64,000 nucleotides of DNA from Octadecabacter sp. B2R22 (GTDB taxonomy: Bacteria > Pseudomonadota > Alphaproteobacteria > Rhodobacterales > Rhodobacteraceae), in assembly GCF_018861045.1 (NCBI RefSeq), contig NZ_JAHKQJ010000007.1:706306-770305 (forward strand), in the 5' to 3' direction. Under the pieces are notes generated by a model. The model searched no databases. It saw only the letters and a list, made by a program, of their open reading frames with translations, and had not been told where the DNA came from. Shown here in pieces: positions 20,201-28,429 of this stretch (the stretch's first letter is position 1; the number at the start of each line of letters is the position of its first letter). Made by a program: the position numbers and the translations under genes.

Positions 20201-20758
20201 TTAAGCGGCAGTCATCTTACGGACATATGTCCATGTGGGGATTACGGCGTTGCGCGAAACGCAGAACGTCTCTGCATCACCGAGGTATGAGAACCCAGCA
20301 TTGCTCAGCACACGGGCCGATGTCGGGTTATCCTGAAACACTTCGGCATAGACGTCTTTGGACCCTTGCGGGTTGGCTGCCAAGATAGCCTCGACAGCAG
20401 TCGTCGCGATCCCACCATTCCAGAACGCAGGCGCCACCCAATACCGAATTTCGCTTTGGTCACGGTCGAGCGTCAAGAGTTTGATCACACCCATTACCTC
20501 AGCGTGGCCATTGATAGTCCCGTCGATCGCCCAGATATCTTCCGTACGGGTTGGGTTTTGTGCCCGATCCAGCATGTTCGCGATGTAATTGGGCGGCAAA
20601 GGATGCGGGATCGCACGGGTCATTTTGGCGACGCGTTCATCCCCCAGATACCGTTCCAAAAGACCACCGTCCGACAAAGTCAGCGGGCGCAAAACAAAGC
20701 GTTCCGCCTCGATCACAGCCTGGTCTTGGTTCTGAGCCAGTTCAGCTTGACTACTCAT
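20201..20758 (-). CDS. GNAT-family N-acetyltransferase
   Basis: 185-residue protein of the RimJ/RimL-like branch of GNATs. It opens with AERFVLRPLTLSDGG and has the acetyl-CoA-binding region IRYWVAPAFWNGGIATTAVEAILA followed by DNPTSARVLSNAGFSYLG, the usual order of motifs A and B. The start at 20758 overlaps the LysE-type gene stop by four bases (ATGA), so it is the last gene of a GNAT-LysE-GNAT unit. The substrate is unknown; the exporter neighbour suggests an amino acid or amine. Confidence 0.87.
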   Translation of the reverse strand: MSSQAELAQNQDQAVIEAERFVLRPLTLSDGGLLERYLGDERVAKMTRAIPHPLPPNYIANMLDRAQNPTRTEDIWAIDGTINGHAEVMGVIKLLTLDRDQSEIRYWVAPAFWNGGIATTAVEAILAANPQGSKDVYAEVFQDNPTSARVLSNAGFSYLGDAETFCVSRNAVIPTWTYVRKMTAA

Positions 20759-21360
20759 GATGTGCCTCCTGCAAATAGTGCATAGATCACGGACATCACG
20801 GTCAAAACCGCGAGCGTCCACATTAGATATTTCTCTGCCGGTTTACCCGCCAAAGCAGTTGCCACCCTTTGTCCCGCGTAGGTCCACATAGGGTGCAATA
20901 CGATTTGCAGTCCCAATAAACAGATGGCGATGGTCGCTGTAGCTTGCAAGGGCGGTGTTCCGGCGCTCACGAAGGTTGTGAACCCCGTTGTGATCATGGC
21001 CCATGCCTTTGGGTTCAGCGGATGCACAATCAGCCCAGACAGAAATCCGGGTGGTGTGCCTTCGGCTTCGCCGACCTTCAGGCGTAGGCCTGCAACGCGG
21101 TAGGCTAAATACAAGATGTAGGCGACGGAAATCCATTTAAGTATCTCAAAAACAAGTGGATAGTCGTCCTGAATTGCCATTAGACCCAGCCCCAACGGCC
21201 AGATAATCAGCTGTTTACCAAGCGCGACACCCGCCACGAACGGCAGCGCACGGCGCAGCCCGAACCGCGCGCCCGTGGCCAGCAAAACCATGTTTGCAGG
21301 TCCGGGCGTGCCGACCTGTGATGCACCAAAGGCAAGGAATGGCAGAACTGCTACGCTCAT
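20755..21360 (-). CDS. LysE/RhtB-family amino acid exporter
   Basis: Inner-membrane exporter of 201 residues with about six hydrophobic segments. The N-terminal signature FGASQVGTPGPANMVLLATGARFGLRRALPFVAGVALG is typical of the family (conserved TPGP), and PLNPKAWAMITTGFTTF carries the family NPKAW block. Start at 21360; both ends overlap neighbouring GNAT genes by four bases. Substrate not determinable; homoserine, threonine or similar amino acids are usual for RhtB-type members. Confidence 0.88.
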   Translation of the reverse strand: MSVAVLPFLAFGASQVGTPGPANMVLLATGARFGLRRALPFVAGVALGKQLIIWPLGLGLMAIQDDYPLVFEILKWISVAYILYLAYRVAGLRLKVGEAEGTPPGFLSGLIVHPLNPKAWAMITTGFTTFVSAGTPPLQATATIAICLLGLQIVLHPMWTYAGQRVATALAGKPAEKYLMWTLAVLTVMSVIYALFAGGTS

Positions 21361-21905
21361 CTTTGATACTCCGACGCCAAAAGACCCATCATGATGTCGT
21401 CGTGCCACTGATCCGCAAACCATGCGTTCTCTCGCAGACGACCTTCTTCAACGAAACCCAGCTTTTTATACGCCGCTACAGCGCGCACGTTATAATCAAT
21501 TGCGCGCAAGGCAACTCGGTGCATGTTCAGCGTGTCAAACGCGTAAGACAGAACCAATCGCATAGCACGTGTGCCAATCCCCTTACCGAGCATGTCTTCG
21601 TCAAGCAGGCCAATCGCCAACGTGCAATTTCTATCTTTATCGTTCGCGGAATGTAGCCAAATCCAACCAGCCAACGATCCTTGATAGGTAATGCACCAAC
21701 GATTTGGGCCATCATTGTTCTGCGCGACCCATTTTTCCGCCATTTCGCGGGTGTAGGGTTCATTTGGATCAGCGGCTTCCACAAACATCCGCAATATTTC
21801 GGACGAGCGTCCCAAAGCGAACCGGTCTTCGATATCCGATGAAATTGGCGCACGTACGGCAACGACCCCGTCTGTAAGGGCGGGCCGATTATGTTGATCG
21901 ATCAT
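21357..21905 (-). CDS. GNAT-family N-acetyltransferase
   Basis: 182-residue acetyltransferase. Motif A is visible as LAIGLLDEDMLGKGIGTRAMRLVLSYAFDTLNMHRVALRAIDYNVRAVAAYKKLGFVEEG, the best conserved GNAT segment in the window. The start at 21905 has AGGAGG about 8 bases upstream; a longer frame to 21941 lacks this. First gene of the GNAT-LysE-GNAT set, downstream of the rpmA terminator. Substrate unknown. Confidence 0.9.
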   Translation of the reverse strand: MIDQHNRPALTDGVVAVRAPISSDIEDRFALGRSSEILRMFVEAADPNEPYTREMAEKWVAQNNDGPNRWCITYQGSLAGWIWLHSANDKDRNCTLAIGLLDEDMLGKGIGTRAMRLVLSYAFDTLNMHRVALRAIDYNVRAVAAYKKLGFVEEGRLRENAWFADQWHDDIMMGLLASEYQR

Positions 21906-21991
21906 GACATGGCCCTCCTTTCGAGAACGTAGATTGCGCAAATGGTTGAATGTAAAACACTCAACCCAGAATTGATTGTGGTCTGAAACAG

Positions 21992-22020
21992 AAAAAGGGG
22001 CCGGTTTGCACCGACCCCTT
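21992..22020 (-). terminator. Terminator after rpmA
   Basis: An imperfect stem AAGGGG-C-CGGT/ACCG-A-CCCCTT with loop TTGC lies about 27 bases past the rpmA stop and is followed on the minus strand by CTTTTTC. It should separate rplU-rpmA from the downstream genes at least partly. Confidence 0.82.
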
Positions 22021-22046
22021 CAAATTCTTAAAAACCTAAGGTTCGG

Positions 22047-22316
22047 TTACTCAGCGGCCTCCGCCACCGGGAGAACCGAAATAAAGGTGCGGCCTTTGAA
22101 GCCTTTGCGGAAGGATACAGCGCCTTCAGTGACTGCGAAGATCGTGTGATCTTTGCCTTCACCAACGCCCTCACCCGGCCACCACTTGTTGCCACGCTGG
22201 CGTGCAATGATGTTACCTGGGATGACAGCTTCGCCGCCGTACTTCTTGATGCCAAGGCGGCGACCAGCTGAGTCGCGACCGTTACGGGATGAACCGCCTG
22301 CTTTTTTATGTGCCAT
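22047..22316 (-). CDS. rpmA: 50S ribosomal protein L27
   Basis: Large-subunit protein whose N-terminal tail reaches the peptidyl-transferase centre. 89 residues beginning [28 protein letters not shown], the classic L27 start without the cleaved N-terminal extension seen in Firmicutes, and containing [12 protein letters not shown]. It lies 11 bases after rplU and is followed by a terminator. Confidence 0.98.
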   Translation of the reverse strand: MAHKKAGGSSRNGRDSAGRRLGIKKYGGEAVIPGNIIARQRGNKWWPGEGVGEGKDHTIFAVTEGAVSFRKGFKGRTFISVLPVAEAAE

Positions 22317-22327
22317 TAGGTCTCTCC

Positions 22328-23080
22328 TTACGCTTTCGCGAATTCAGCGGCTTGCTTGAGCCACTCGTCGCGGTCAATGCGACCTTTGAAATTCAGTTTG
22401 TCGTCCATATCAGCGATGTCCTCTGGGGTCCATGCTGCGATTTGGGCGAATGTTGTGACGCCGAGATCGTGCAGTTTGCCGACGATAACCGGACCAACAC
22501 CGCTGATCTTAGTCAGATCATCAGCGCCTTCAGCTGCTTTCGCGGCTTTCTTTGGTGCGGCTTTCTTTTCGGCAGCTGGCTTTGCTTCCTTCTTAGGAGC
22601 AGCAGCTTTCTTTGGCGCAGCAGCTTTTGCAGCTTTCTTCGGTGCGGATGCACGTTCAGCAGCAGCGGCAGCTTTGTCAGAAGATGGCATGCCAGGGTTA
22701 GCAGCGCGTTCGATCATGGATGCGGACATAAAGCCGGACCCATTCAGAGCAGCTTTAACACCAGATTTGCCCGCACCTTTTTCAAGGATGTCAGTGATGC
22801 GAACCAGTGTCAGTTGCTGACGGTGGCCTTTGGTACGCTTGGAGGAGTGCTTACGACGACGCTTAACGAAGTTAATTGTCTTGTCGCCTTTGATCTGGTC
22901 GATCACTTCGGCTTGCACGCCTGCGTCTTCAACAAGTGGTGCACCCACTGTGTTTCCAACCATCAGAACTTCGTTGAATTGAACTGTGTCGCCAGCTTCA
23001 GCAGCAACTTTTTCGACACGCAGTACATCGCCAGATTCGACTCGGTACTGTTTGCCACCGGTTTTGAGAACCGCAAACAT
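22328..23080 (-). CDS. rplU: 50S ribosomal protein L21 with long C-terminal extension
   Basis: Residues 1 to about 103 are a normal L21 ([18 protein letters not shown] start, [31 protein letters not shown] end). The protein then continues for about 147 residues: a spacer, a lysine/alanine/proline-rich linker (about 136-184, repeated APKKAA units like histone H1 tails), and a C-terminal module [22 protein letters not shown] through [16 protein letters not shown] (about 187-246). That module resembles the helix-hairpin-helix domain found in some NuoE C-termini. L21 is normally about 103 residues. Long forms are known to me from rhodobacterial genomes. Role of the tail unknown; RNA binding is a guess. 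Confidence 0.95.
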   Translation of the reverse strand: MFAVLKTGGKQYRVESGDVLRVEKVAAEAGDTVQFNEVLMVGNTVGAPLVEDAGVQAEVIDQIKGDKTINFVKRRRKHSSKRTKGHRQQLTLVRITDILEKGAGKSGVKAALNGSGFMSASMIERAANPGMPSSDKAAAAAERASAPKKAAKAAAPKKAAAPKKEAKPAAEKKAAPKKAAKAAEGADDLTKISGVGPVIVGKLHDLGVTTFAQIAAWTPEDIADMDDKLNFKGRIDRDEWLKQAAEFAKA

Positions 23081-23228
23081 ATCGTTTTCCTTTTCAATCG
23101 CGTCTCTGGGGTCCCCAAGAAAACATCATGTTTCTAAGGCGTTCATTGCTTTCGCAACCCGTAAACAGCGCGCCCATCTTGGGGCGAGTTTTCGCTTAAC
23201 CCGAACAAATACCTTGCTCGGATGGCGG

Positions 23229-23257
23229 CTTATCGCGAAGGCTGCCTATCAAGTCAA
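23229..23257 (-). promoter_or_regulatory. Sigma-70-type promoter of rplU-rpmA
   Basis: On the minus strand TTGACT (23257-23252) is followed after 17 bases by GATAAG (23234-23229). It predicts a 5' leader of about 140 bases before rplU, longer than needed for translation, and the element lies only 20 bases from the divergent lipoprotein gene. Confidence 0.6.
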
Positions 23258-23276
23258 CCAAAATGACGGAGCAGAC

Positions 23277-23627
23277 ATGCGTAAGATCGCCTATATTTTC
23301 CTGATCCTTCTAAGTGCTTGCAGCACTGAGGCCAATCACATCGGTAATCCGCTGCTGTTGCCGATCCATGCGCTCGGCAATGCTGCGTCCAATGCCGCCT
23401 ATGGACAGCGGCGTGGTCAGGTCGAAGTCTTTGTCAAAACCAACCACCCTGCCCTTATTGCCGATCTGCAGGCTGGCGGTGGGACAACCCTTTCGCAAGC
23501 ATTCGATATCGCCAACGTGCCCGTATCCACACGGGCACCGCACACGCTTCAAATGCAATCGGACTTGGCACTCTATTCCAACAACTTAGATGCATTGGTC
23601 GTCGCGATCATGGTCGTGTCGAACTAA
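23277..23627 (+). CDS. Small lipoprotein of unknown function
   Basis: 116-residue protein with a lipoprotein signal peptide: RKIAYIFLILLSAC, lipobox LSAC, mature Cys at 14. The remainder is mostly polar with no domain I recognise; it includes VEVFVKTNHPALIADLQAGGGTTLSQAFDIANVP. GGAG lies 5 bases before the ATG; the frame open from 22986 only shadows rplU. It is divergent from rplU and ends 24 bases from the convergent RTX gene. The FVKTNHP segment could belong to a periplasmic sensor or inhibitor, but no function can be assigned. Confidence 0.75.
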   Translation: MRKIAYIFLILLSACSTEANHIGNPLLLPIHALGNAASNAAYGQRRGQVEVFVKTNHPALIADLQAGGGTTLSQAFDIANVPVSTRAPHTLQMQSDLALYSNNLDALVVAIMVVSN

Positions 23628-23650
23628 GCGGCCAACATCACAGGCATCCT

Positions 23651-26002
23651 TTAAACAAGGAGCATATCATCCGTGATCTCGGTAAGCTGCGTCTTCTCTA
23701 ACGTTACTTCCGTGCCTTGATGGCTAAACACAACGTCATTGCCCATCTGGTTCAGATGCGCCCGCAGGTCCGTCGCAGTGCTATAGCCGAACCCTTCAAA
23801 GGACAGGTAATCCCAAGTTTCCAGATCAAGCACTGTGTTCGTACCCGCATCGTCTTGATCAAAGACAAACGTATCCGCCAGGGCACCGCCCGCCAGCACA
23901 TTTGTCCCCGATCCGCCATTCACTTCGTCATCAACGCCTTGCGCGCGAACATATGCTTTTACATCAGCTGCCGTATTGTTGATGAATTCTTGGCTTTGCG
24001 AGAAACCTTGCACGATGTTTGCACGCGTGAACGTGTCGCTCAGTCGCGACGTCCAGCCGTCCACTTCTGACTGTGTCACGTCACCTGAACCAAAGTCACG
24101 CCCCAGGACGTTGTTGTACAGCAGCTTTACAAAATCTTCGGCATCGTCAAGCGGTCCGTAGACGTTGCCGAATTCGTCCGAATTGGTGAAGCCCGTAATG
24201 ACGTCCGTCAGCGCACGCCCTTCGGCAAGACGCACAGACCAGTTTTCAAAACCGGTCGCGTCAGGCGCACGATCCAATGTCGCTTGATACAAGCGGTAAA
24301 CTTCATCAAACCACACAGCCTTATCACTGGTGTTTGCCAGTTTGTTCGCCGCTTGGTTTGTATTGTTGATCAACTGCTGGCTTTCGGAAAAGCCATTGAC
24401 CACGTCCGCACGGGTAAAATTGCCATTAATCCGGTTCGTCCAGTTGTCGATTTCCTGCTGAGACACTTCGCCTTGATCAAAGTCACGATCCAGCACGTTG
24501 ATATACAGCTCTTTGACAAAACCTGCGTCATCCAGGCCCGCGTATTTGTTCTGGAACTCTTGAGATCCGACAAACCCCTCGCGGACATCTGCCAAGGTTG
24601 CGGTCCCCGTCAAAAGGTCCGACGTCCATCTTTCATGGCCACCTGCATCGGGCGCACGGTTCAGCGTCGCCTGATACAGACGGAAAATCTGGTTGGCCTC
24701 ATCTGGCGCATAGCGAACCTCAAAGCCGTCACCCAACACGATGTCATCGCCTGCCCCGCCATCAAGAACGTCGTGGCCCCCTTGCCCGCCAAGATACTCA
24801 TCAGCATCCGTCCCGACGATGGTGTCATCGCCTGCGGTCGCAAACCCGTTAAGGTTCACGGTTTGAAAGAAGACATTACTGATCAAACTGTTCTGGACGG
24901 TGAAGTTCCAAACGATCCGCGCAATACCATCGTCGCCAATTGAGATATCGGGCGCCAAATGCACCCCTTCAGGACTTTCGCCAAGTGTGGTCTCGTCTCC
25001 GACCGTGTCGCCATTCACATCAAATCGTTGAAATTTGATTTCGGTCACGTCAGACGCACTCGTCGGAAGGTTCATCCAAGCAATGACAAATCCACCATCG
25101 GGCGTCGCCGCAATTGTTGCGCTGTTTTGATCATATAGCGTCGTACTATTTACCCGAAACTCGCCGCCCTCAGGAACACCGTCAGCCGAATAAATCCGCG
25201 CATAAACCCCGTCGCCAGACCCATCTTGTGTTGAACTCAGTAAAGACTGGCTTTCCCACGTCACAACAAACCGACCATCTGACAACACAGTCACATCCGG
25301 ACTGGTTTGGGATCCGTAGGAATATTGGTTCACACGGACTTCATTGCTGCGCGCTGTGCCGTCGGCATCGTAGGTGCGAAACATAACCGCGTAAAAGCTT
25401 CCATCGATTTCTCTTGAACGCCACGTGACAACGAAACCACCATCGTCCAACGCGACGGGCGCGCCGGAGGATTGAAAGCCCTCGGTTGTTTGATTGACGC
25501 GCCAAGGCGTGCCAATGGCAACGCCGTCCGCATCAGCAAGCTGGGCGAACACACCAAAACGGTCTTCATCGTACGCAAAGAACACCGTCACAGATGAACT
25601 GTTCATAAGCCCTGTCGTCTCAGGGCTTACAGCCAAACCATCCGGATCAGTAAAGAGCTGTGTGCCGCTTCCTAGAGAGGTTCCATCAGACGAATATACC
25701 CGTGAATAGATGGCTGATGTTCCACCCAGCAAAGACGTATACGTGACAATGAACGTCCCGTTTTCCAGAACCGCGACCGAGGGCCGGTTGCCTTCTTCGT
25801 TCGCAGCGGTCACGCGTATCGCGGCGCCTTCCGGATTTGCGTCACTGTCATAAAGGCGCAGCCAGACGGCTTCGTTTCCGTCTTCGGTCCAACTGACAGC
25901 CGTTCGACCATCCCCAAGGGCCGCCACCGAAGTGTCCCAAAGTTCAACGGTCTTACCCGTGATGTCAATTTGCTCTCCAAACGGGGATGTAAACTCTGCC
26001 AA
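23651..26002 (-). CDS. Large RTX-type secreted protein with two DUF4214 domains
   Basis: 783 residues, no classical signal peptide, acidic. About residues 1-390 are repeats of the form FVVTWES/VYARIYSADG/GGEFRVN, a beta-propeller-like array. Residues about 395-425 hold an RTX nonapeptide block (GTDADEYLGGQGGHDVLDGGAGDD). Two DUF4214 domains follow, each beginning with RLYQATLxRAPD and ending with FSxSQ...NNT. The C-terminus has another short RTX element and an ending (EITDDMLLV) like type I secretion signals. The start is TTG at 26002 with AAGGAG 9 bases upstream. Type I secretion and calcium binding are inferred; no ABC/MFP exporter is nearby. Adhesion or S-layer-like roles are possible. Confidence 0.85.
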   Translation of the reverse strand: MAEFTSPFGEQIDITGKTVELWDTSVAALGDGRTAVSWTEDGNEAVWLRLYDSDANPEGAAIRVTAANEEGNRPSVAVLENGTFIVTYTSLLGGTSAIYSRVYSSDGTSLGSGTQLFTDPDGLAVSPETTGLMNSSSVTVFFAYDEDRFGVFAQLADADGVAIGTPWRVNQTTEGFQSSGAPVALDDGGFVVTWRSREIDGSFYAVMFRTYDADGTARSNEVRVNQYSYGSQTSPDVTVLSDGRFVVTWESQSLLSSTQDGSGDGVYARIYSADGVPEGGEFRVNSTTLYDQNSATIAATPDGGFVIAWMNLPTSASDVTEIKFQRFDVNGDTVGDETTLGESPEGVHLAPDISIGDDGIARIVWNFTVQNSLISNVFFQTVNLNGFATAGDDTIVGTDADEYLGGQGGHDVLDGGAGDDIVLGDGFEVRYAPDEANQIFRLYQATLNRAPDAGGHERWTSDLLTGTATLADVREGFVGSQEFQNKYAGLDDAGFVKELYINVLDRDFDQGEVSQQEIDNWTNRINGNFTRADVVNGFSESQQLINNTNQAANKLANTSDKAVWFDEVYRLYQATLDRAPDATGFENWSVRLAEGRALTDVITGFTNSDEFGNVYGPLDDAEDFVKLLYNNVLGRDFGSGDVTQSEVDGWTSRLSDTFTRANIVQGFSQSQEFINNTAADVKAYVRAQGVDDEVNGGSGTNVLAGGALADTFVFDQDDAGTNTVLDLETWDYLSFEGFGYSTATDLRAHLNQMGNDVVFSHQGTEVTLEKTQLTEITDDMLLV

Positions 26003-26120
26003 ACTCTCGGCTCCTTAATACAAATGATCAGGGTCTCGCAGACCCCAAGTGTTCCGAGTTCGCGTTCTACCCGCCAATTATGTTGATACTTCGACAGATC
26101 AGTCAGGTGCAAGATCACAA

Positions 26121-26188
26121 CTCTTGGCTGGTCATCTCATTCGCGGCCGCCCGCCCCAAGGACCGGCTGATCCCCGTGAACAAACGAT
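26121..26188. repeat. 68-bp direct repeat, copy 1 (duplicated 3' end of the DUF2059 gene)
   Basis: This block is base-for-base identical to 27210-27277. On the minus strand it encodes the last residues of the DUF2059 protein (RLFTGISRSLGRAAANEMTSQE); here it is only a fragment with no complete gene attached. After the repeat the sequence gives TTG TGA (Leu-stop), whereas copy 2 gives CTT TAG (also Leu-stop). The two copies flank the acyltransferase gene. Confidence 0.95.
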
Positions 26189-26268
26189 AGAATTTGACTG
26201 TACCCGCTCCGCAACGCAGTGTTGATCGACCATCTAGCCATTCCTCAATACCCAACAAGGTGAACTCA

Positions 26269-27207
26269 TTGACACAAAGACATGATCTCTCCGACGTTGC
26301 GCGCGGGGCTCTCATACTTTTGGTCGTTTGGGGGCATCTCCTTGAGACAAATGGCACTAACGGTAGGCTCTATTTTGCGATCTATACCTTTCACATGCCC
26401 GCATTTGTCATGCTGGCTGGTATGTTTTCAGCAGCAAAGCTTAACGCGCATGACCTTATGATAATCGTCAAGAAATTCGTTATTCCATTGATCGCATTTC
26501 AACTCGCATACTTTTATGCTCTTGGAATTGTTTCACCGAACCGTGTAACTAACTTACAGACGCCAGCATGGCTTATCTGGTTTCTCTTTAGCCTAATCAC
26601 GTGGAAACTGATCTTACCTTTTGCCGTACGGGTGCCCTACCGGATCCCGCTAAGTCTCATCGTTGCCTTAGCCGCAGGGTATATCGATAGCATCTCCGCG
26701 GCATGGAGCCTTTCAAGAACCGTCGTATTCTTTCCGGCATTCTTGCTCGGCCACCTTTACAAAGACCAGATATTCCAAGTGGTGACAAACTATCGGCCGG
26801 CGCTTTGCGTTGTGTTCGTCGCTCTCATCTGTGGTGCCTTCGTCATTTCGGACCATGTGACCATCCGTTGGCTCTGGGCAGTCAAACCATACAGTGAAAT
26901 CCTCAATAGCTCTCCGGAGATACTGTATCGTGCTGGCGCCATAGCGACGGGCTTGATCGCATCTGTTGCGTTCCTTGCCGTTCTTCCACAACGCTCACAG
27001 TGGCTGATGTTTTTGGGGCAAAACACCATGCCCATTTATGTCTTGCACGGCTTCCCTGTGATGCTCGTTTGGAAAGCGAAAGTACTGCCGAACTCAGAGT
27101 TTGCTTTCCTCGCGGCGACAGCCGTTCTAGCAATCATTCTAACACTCGCGATTGCGCGGGCAGCATCACCGATCGTCAAAAACAAACAATTTGGTCGCCC
27201 GACCTAA
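26269..27207 (+). CDS. Acyltransferase family 3 membrane protein, inserted between direct repeats
   Basis: 312-residue polytopic membrane protein with about ten hydrophobic segments. The N-terminus RHDLSDVARGALILLVVWGHL has the acyltransferase_3 signature (Asp/Arg and the conserved His of the first helix), and YIFAIYTFHMPAF-type sequence (FAIYTFHMPAFVMLAG) follows. Such enzymes O-acylate extracellular sugars, exopolysaccharide or LPS. The TTG at 26269 is chosen because AAGG lies upstream at about 7 bases and the product then starts at the family motif; the longer frame from 26194 runs into promoter sequence. GC content is visibly lower than in neighbours. The gene sits exactly between two perfect 68-bp repeats and its TAA overlaps the TAG of the convergent DUF2059 gene. 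Recent acquisition is inferred. Confidence 0.85.
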   Translation: MTQRHDLSDVARGALILLVVWGHLLETNGTNGRLYFAIYTFHMPAFVMLAGMFSAAKLNAHDLMIIVKKFVIPLIAFQLAYFYALGIVSPNRVTNLQTPAWLIWFLFSLITWKLILPFAVRVPYRIPLSLIVALAAGYIDSISAAWSLSRTVVFFPAFLLGHLYKDQIFQVVTNYRPALCVVFVALICGAFVISDHVTIRWLWAVKPYSEILNSSPEILYRAGAIATGLIASVAFLAVLPQRSQWLMFLGQNTMPIYVLHGFPVMLVWKAKVLPNSEFAFLAATAVLAIILTLAIARAASPIVKNKQFGRPT

Positions 27208-28034
27208 AGCTCTTGGCTGGTCATCTCATTCGCGGCCGCCCGCCCCAAGGACCGGCTGATCCCCGTGAACAAACGATCGAAACTATCAAACATTGCTCGG
27301 TTCACCTGCGCCCCGGCCTCTGTTTCCGAAAATGCGATATAAGCCTGCAAATCTGCGTCATCCAACGGCTGATAAGCCATAAACAAGAACGAATAGAGCC
27401 ATTGTGTCGTGCTGTCGCGGATGTCGGGCTCTTGGCTCCAGACATCGGACAGGATCTGTTCCTCGCTCAAGGCACCGTCAAAGGCGCGTCCATCGAGCAA
27501 CCCGTTATAGAACGCGAGGTTCGAATTCAGCGCGCCCGCTACATTGGTCTCAATCAGGCTGTTGGCGTCGATAAATTCGCCAACCAAGGCAAAGCGTGGA
27601 TCATTGTCTGCGGATGCAATGGCTGCCGCGTCTTCGCTGGCTTGTTCCACCGCTTCATCAAGCAAGGCGCGTCGCGCGCTGACTTCCAAACCGACAATCA
27701 TCTGCCCCTGATCTGATCCAAAGAAATCAATGATCGGGCCAAGATCGACATCCGACAGCGAAACTTCGAAATCTTCGCGCACCATGCCCAGCATGACGTC
27801 TTGGTCGTAAATTTTTTCGACTGTGGTGTCCCAATCGCTGGACGGTTCCCCCGCAAACAAATCCGCGCCGATGGTTCCCCCATAGCTCATCCCTTCTTCG
27901 CGCATGATGTCGATGATTTCGGGCAGCATCAGAAGCTCAAACAAAACATCCGTGTCACGGTCCTGCGCCATCGCGGGCAGTACCGGCAGTGCGAATGTCA
28001 TGACAGTGGCGAGTGTAGCGAAACGATTGAGCAT
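27204..28034 (-). CDS. DUF2059 exported protein
   Basis: 276-residue protein with a signal peptide (LNRFATLATVMTFALPVLPAMAQ, cleavage after MAQ). Two related halves of about 120 residues are visible, with the second ending in LQAYIAFSETEAGAQVNRAMFDSFDRLFTG, the DUF2059 core pattern (LxxYxxFxxSxxG). It is probably periplasmic; no function is known to me. The start at 28034 has AAAGG 7 bases upstream, and longer frames add an implausible polar leader. The final 23 codons lie in the 68-bp repeat shared with 26121-26188. Confidence 0.87.
   Translation of the reverse strand: MLNRFATLATVMTFALPVLPAMAQDRDTDVLFELLMLPEIIDIMREEGMSYGGTIGADLFAGEPSSDWDTTVEKIYDQDVMLGMVREDFEVSLSDVDLGPIIDFFGSDQGQMIVGLEVSARRALLDEAVEQASEDAAAIASADNDPRFALVGEFIDANSLIETNVAGALNSNLAFYNGLLDGRAFDGALSEEQILSDVWSQEPDIRDSTTQWLYSFLFMAYQPLDDADLQAYIAFSETEAGAQVNRAMFDSFDRLFTGISRSLGRAAANEMTSQEL
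27210..27277. repeat. 68-bp direct repeat, copy 2 (within the DUF2059 gene)
   Basis: Identical to 26121-26188 over all 68 bases, with divergence beginning at the next base on both sides. It is the coding 3' end of the complete DUF2059 gene. The unit from the end of copy 1 to the start of copy 2 is 1,021 bases and contains just the acyltransferase gene and its leader. Confidence 0.95.
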
Positions 28035-28129
28035 CAAAGAACCTTTCTTGGGTTCTATAGCAATAAGGTCGCCCGCGCCCCTTTCCAAGGGGCATGTGGC
28101 CCAACGCACGGGATTGTCAGGAATTTCCC

Positions 28130-28158
28130 TTGCACGGCTGCGCACATGGGACTAACAC
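28130..28158 (+). promoter_or_regulatory. Candidate promoter of tRNA-Ser
   Basis: TTGCAC (28130-28135), a 17-base spacer and TAACAC (28153-28158) lie 29 bases upstream of the tRNA. The -10 is a moderate match only. Confidence 0.45.
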
Positions 28159-28187
28159 CGCCGCGATCAAAGACGATCATCTGACGC

Positions 28188-28275
28188 GGAGAGGTGGCGG
28201 AGTGGTCGAACGTGGCGGTCTCGAAAACCGTTGAGCCTAACGGTTCCCAGGGTTCGAATCCCTGTCTCTCCGCCA
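28188..28275 (+). tRNA. tRNA-Ser (anticodon CGA)
   Basis: Cloverleaf starts GGAGAGG and ends TCTCTCC-G-CCA (acceptor stem with one G-U pair). The anticodon arm is CGGT-CTCGAAA-ACCG, giving anticodon CGA, followed by the long variable arm expected for serine and a T arm CAGGG-TTCGAAT-CCCTG. The CCA end is encoded (28273-28275). Confidence 0.96.
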
Positions 28276-28377
28276 GTCGACCCAAGGCACATTTTGGTGC
28301 TTCGCCGAAAATCTACCCAAAAGATCCGCTGCGTTTGCCGCTCTTTGGAGCCGGACTATCCAAGACACCCAACGAAA

Positions 28378-28411
28378 AAGGCCGCCGACGGTGTTCCCCG
28401 TCGACGGCCTT
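28378..28411 (-). terminator. Terminator of the TAXI-type binding protein gene
   Basis: A 14-base stem AAGGCCGCCGACGG/CCGTCGACGGCCTT with a single mismatch and a six-base loop lies 19 bases past the stop codon. A short T tract follows on the minus strand (complement of GAAAAA). Confidence 0.85.
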
Positions 28412-28429
28412 ACAATCAATCATGCGTAA

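Noticed and set aside
26115-26357. 80-codon minus-strand frame ending in the same residues as the DUF2059 protein
   Set aside because: Only its C-terminal 23 codons match, inside the 68-bp repeat; the rest is antisense to the acyltransferase start. It is the stump of a duplicated gene end and not a gene.
26121-27277. Complete integrative element with attL/attR
   Set aside because: The repeats resemble att duplications at a gene 3' end, but no integrase or transposase lies between them, so only a cargo-type insertion is claimed.
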